DNA of 23,984 bases from Deltaproteobacteria bacterium (GTDB lineage: Bacteria > Desulfobacterota > JADFXK01). The number at the start of each line of letters is the position of its first letter. Position 1 is the stretch's first letter. Position numbers and translations under genes: made by a program. The DNA lies in contig JADFYC010000009.1 of the NCBI GenBank assembly GCA_015233295.1, positions 1-23,984 of the forward strand, in the 5' to 3' direction. This document shows positions 22,357 to 23,984 of the stretch, one piece after another. The notes below the pieces were generated by a model that made no database searches, was not told the DNA's origin, and saw nothing but the letters and a program-made list of their open reading frames with translations.

Positions 22357-23586
22357 TCATCTCAGAAGGGTCCGATAGTTAAATGCCGGGCTCAGCATCT
22401 GTTCACGGGGGATGGCCAGGGGCATCCGGCTCCGGATGAGGGATAACAAAATTCCACCCTGATCAATCGCATTGACCATGATTATACCCACCAGCCTGTC
22501 TTGATGGAAGACCAACTTGCGGTAGGTCCGGCGCCTCAGGTCAAGGGCCGAATGAACTTCATAAGCAGGCTCGGCCGGAGGATGGACCAGGCCGCCGGTC
22601 ATGACATCGAGGTCAAAGATGCGGATGACATTACGTCCGAGACTCCCGCGGTAGGCCACCCGTCGTCCGGCCATGTTCATCCCGGCCAGGCGGCCTTGAT
22701 CCACCGCTTCCGGCCATATGGCGTTGATCCGGCAGGTTCCTCGGGTGATATCCCTGGCCTCGGCCACATCTCCGGCCGCAAAAATACCCGCCGCGGTCGT
22801 CGCCAGGTATTCGTCCACCACAATCCCCTGATTGACCTTGATCTGGTCCCCAGACACGAAGGACAGGGCCGGCGACACCCCTTTGCTCACGATGACCAAG
22901 TCGCAGGGAAGGTCCGTCCCGTCCGAAAGATGGGCGCGAGTGACCTTTTCCACGCCGTCAAATCCGGTTACGTCCACTCCCACTTTGACCTCCAGCCCGT
23001 GCCCGACCAGCTCCTTTAGGATCATTTTCCCCGCCTGGTCATCCACCTGCATGGCCAGGGGATAATCGGATCGGATGAGCATGGTTGCCTGCAACCCCCG
23101 ATGCAGCAGGGCGTAGGCAGCTTTGAACCCGACCAGTCCGCCGCCCAGGACCAGGGCTTGCCTGACCTGGGGCAGCACATCCAGCATCTGCCTGACCTGG
23201 ACTTCCGTGCGCATGAAGAATACGTTTTTCATCCCCGGTTTCATGGCCGGGATGGGATTGGGATCTGCTCCCGTGGCGATCAATAACCTATCGAAGGCCA
23301 CCGTCCGGCCTTGCCGGGTGTGCATCATCCGATTGGGCACGTCCAGGCTCACCACCGAATCGCCCAGGATGGGCTGGATCTGGAGTTGCTCGTAGAAAGA
23401 CGGGGGGCGAATGGGTAATTTTTCCGGCGTTACCGCCCCTTCCAGTAGCAAGCTGATCATGGGGCGGCAGTAAGGGGGAAAGGTTTCGGCCGCAATCATG
23501 GTCAACCGGCCGCCTGGGTCCAGTTGCCGAATAGCCTCAGCCGCGCTGATTCCGGCCACTCCGTTGCCGACAATTACATAGTTCAT
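22357..23586 (-). CDS. FAD-dependent NAD(P)H oxidoreductase associated with CODH
   Basis: A 409-residue pyridine nucleotide-disulfide oxidoreductase-fold protein. The FAD-binding VGNGVAGISAAEAI is at 6-19. YCRPM at 39-43 is a segment at the position of the active-site residues of NADH oxidase/rubredoxin reductase relatives. ATGADP is at 104-109, the NAD-binding LVLGGGLVGFKAA at 145-157, and the second FAD motif GIFAAGDVAE at 267-276. The C-terminal dimerisation domain follows. A strong SD (GGGAGG) precedes the ATG. Such enzymes are known beside cooS and cooF, where they are thought to pass electrons from CooF to NAD(P)+. Here the three genes are on one strand but a kinase/regulator pair lies between. 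It could alternatively be a nitrite-reductase-type or rubredoxin reductase. The upstream GGDEF gene ends 25 bases before its start. Confidence 0.9.
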   Translation of the reverse strand: MNYVIVGNGVAGISAAEAIRQLDPGGRLTMIAAETFPPYCRPMISLLLEGAVTPEKLPIRPPSFYEQLQIQPILGDSVVSLDVPNRMMHTRQGRTVAFDRLLIATGADPNPIPAMKPGMKNVFFMRTEVQVRQMLDVLPQVRQALVLGGGLVGFKAAYALLHRGLQATMLIRSDYPLAMQVDDQAGKMILKELVGHGLEVKVGVDVTGFDGVEKVTRAHLSDGTDLPCDLVIVSKGVSPALSFVSGDQIKVNQGIVVDEYLATTAAGIFAAGDVAEARDITRGTCRINAIWPEAVDQGRLAGMNMAGRRVAYRGSLGRNVIRIFDLDVMTGGLVHPPAEPAYEVHSALDLRRRTYRKLVFHQDRLVGIIMVNAIDQGGILLSLIRSRMPLAIPREQMLSPAFNYRTLLR

Positions 23587-23611
23587 GTTGACCTCCCAGG
23601 TGGGACCGGGA

Positions 23612-23984
23612 TCAAGTTTTATTCAGTCCATATTTGGTTGGTTCGAAGAACCGATAGCCGCCTTTGCCTGATTCCTTGATGCGATACATGGCCGCGTCGG
23701 CCTTTCTGATTAACGTATCCAACTCATCGCCATCAAAGGGAAAAATGCTGATGCCGATGCTTACTCCCAGGTAACAGACATCACCGTCGATGCTGTAGGG
23801 GAGGGAGATTTGGCCCATAATTTTTTCAGCGATTATTCCGGCATCCAAATAGTTGGTTAAGTCTTCCGAGATGATGACGAATTCATCTCCTCCGATACGC
23901 GCCGCGGTATCCATTTCCCGGAGAGATGACCGGATGCGCTGGGCCACCATCCGCAACATTTCATCGCCGGCCCGATGGCCCAAC
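23612..23984 (-). CDS. GGDEF diguanylate cyclase, C-terminal part, truncated by window edge
   Basis: The frame is open to the right edge, so the start and any sensory domain lie outside. The visible 124 residues begin LGHRAGDEML, internal to a GGDEF domain; the leading TTG is not a start. The active-site GGDEF is intact (ARIGGDEFVII). An RxxD motif (REMD) stands exactly five residues before GGDEF, the usual position of the inhibitory I-site. The downstream SIGISIFPFDG and ADAAMYRIKESGKGGYRFF segments are typical. An active diguanylate cyclase making cyclic di-GMP, subject to product inhibition, is predicted. It is transcribed toward the FAD oxidoreductase gene with a 25-base gap, so co-transcription is possible. 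Confidence 0.93.
   Translation of the reverse strand, partial: LGHRAGDEMLRMVAQRIRSSLREMDTAARIGGDEFVIISEDLTNYLDAGIIAEKIMGQISLPYSIDGDVCYLGVSIGISIFPFDGDELDTLIRKADAAMYRIKESGKGGYRFFEPTKYGLNKT

Overview
The window looks like the chromosome of an anaerobic bacterium, most likely from the Desulfobacterota (former Deltaproteobacteria). The reasons are a nickel carbon monoxide dehydrogenase with a CooF-type ferredoxin, an archaeal-type 3-dehydroquinate synthase II in place of classical AroB, and many PAS-based sensor kinases. The phylum is an inference from gene content. Almost everything right of 2.8 kb lies on the minus strand.

Layout: (1) 1-2.7 kb: the end of a tandem universal stress protein gene that enters from the left edge, a small helix-turn-helix gene with a doubtful C-terminus, tRNA-His, and uppP (undecaprenyl-diphosphatase). 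(2) 2.9-5.05 kb: a chemoreceptor with two near-duplicate Cache domains. (3) 5.3-17.4 kb: a shikimate-pathway cluster (DHQ synthase II, aroD, aroE ... aroA) split between aroE and aroA by 8.3 kb of unrelated genes. The inserted genes are a two-gene NTPase module (an AAA+ ATPase overlapping a NACHT-type STAND ATPase that ends in 56 uninterrupted pentapeptide repeats), a family-3 solute-binding protein, and a 1010-residue hybrid sensor kinase. (4) 17.7-23.6 kb: cooS, cooF and an FAD/NAD oxidoreductase, a set expected to move electrons from CO to NAD(P)H. It is interrupted by an AT-richer histidine kinase/response regulator pair with related repeats on both sides. (5) Right edge: the C-terminal part of a GGDEF diguanylate cyclase.

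The NTPase pair (10596-14719) is the best candidate for an uncharacterised system. The two genes overlap by 10 bases. They sit inside a housekeeping operon and are visibly AT-richer than their neighbours: two single 60-base samples gave 22/60 and 19/60 G+C, against 36/60 in aroE and 36/60 in cooS. Their architecture recalls STAND-type conflict or defence proteins, but neither carries a recognisable toxin or nuclease domain. The kinase/regulator pair inside the CODH cluster is a second apparent insertion. Two families of short intergenic repeats occur only between genes: one rich in GTTGC/GTTAC words, the other palindromic around TCATTCCGAACGAA. Several starts were chosen by Shine-Dalgarno position rather than by the longest reading frame. 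No gap between genes exceeds about 300 bases. No CRISPR array, transposase, integrase, rRNA or replication origin was seen.
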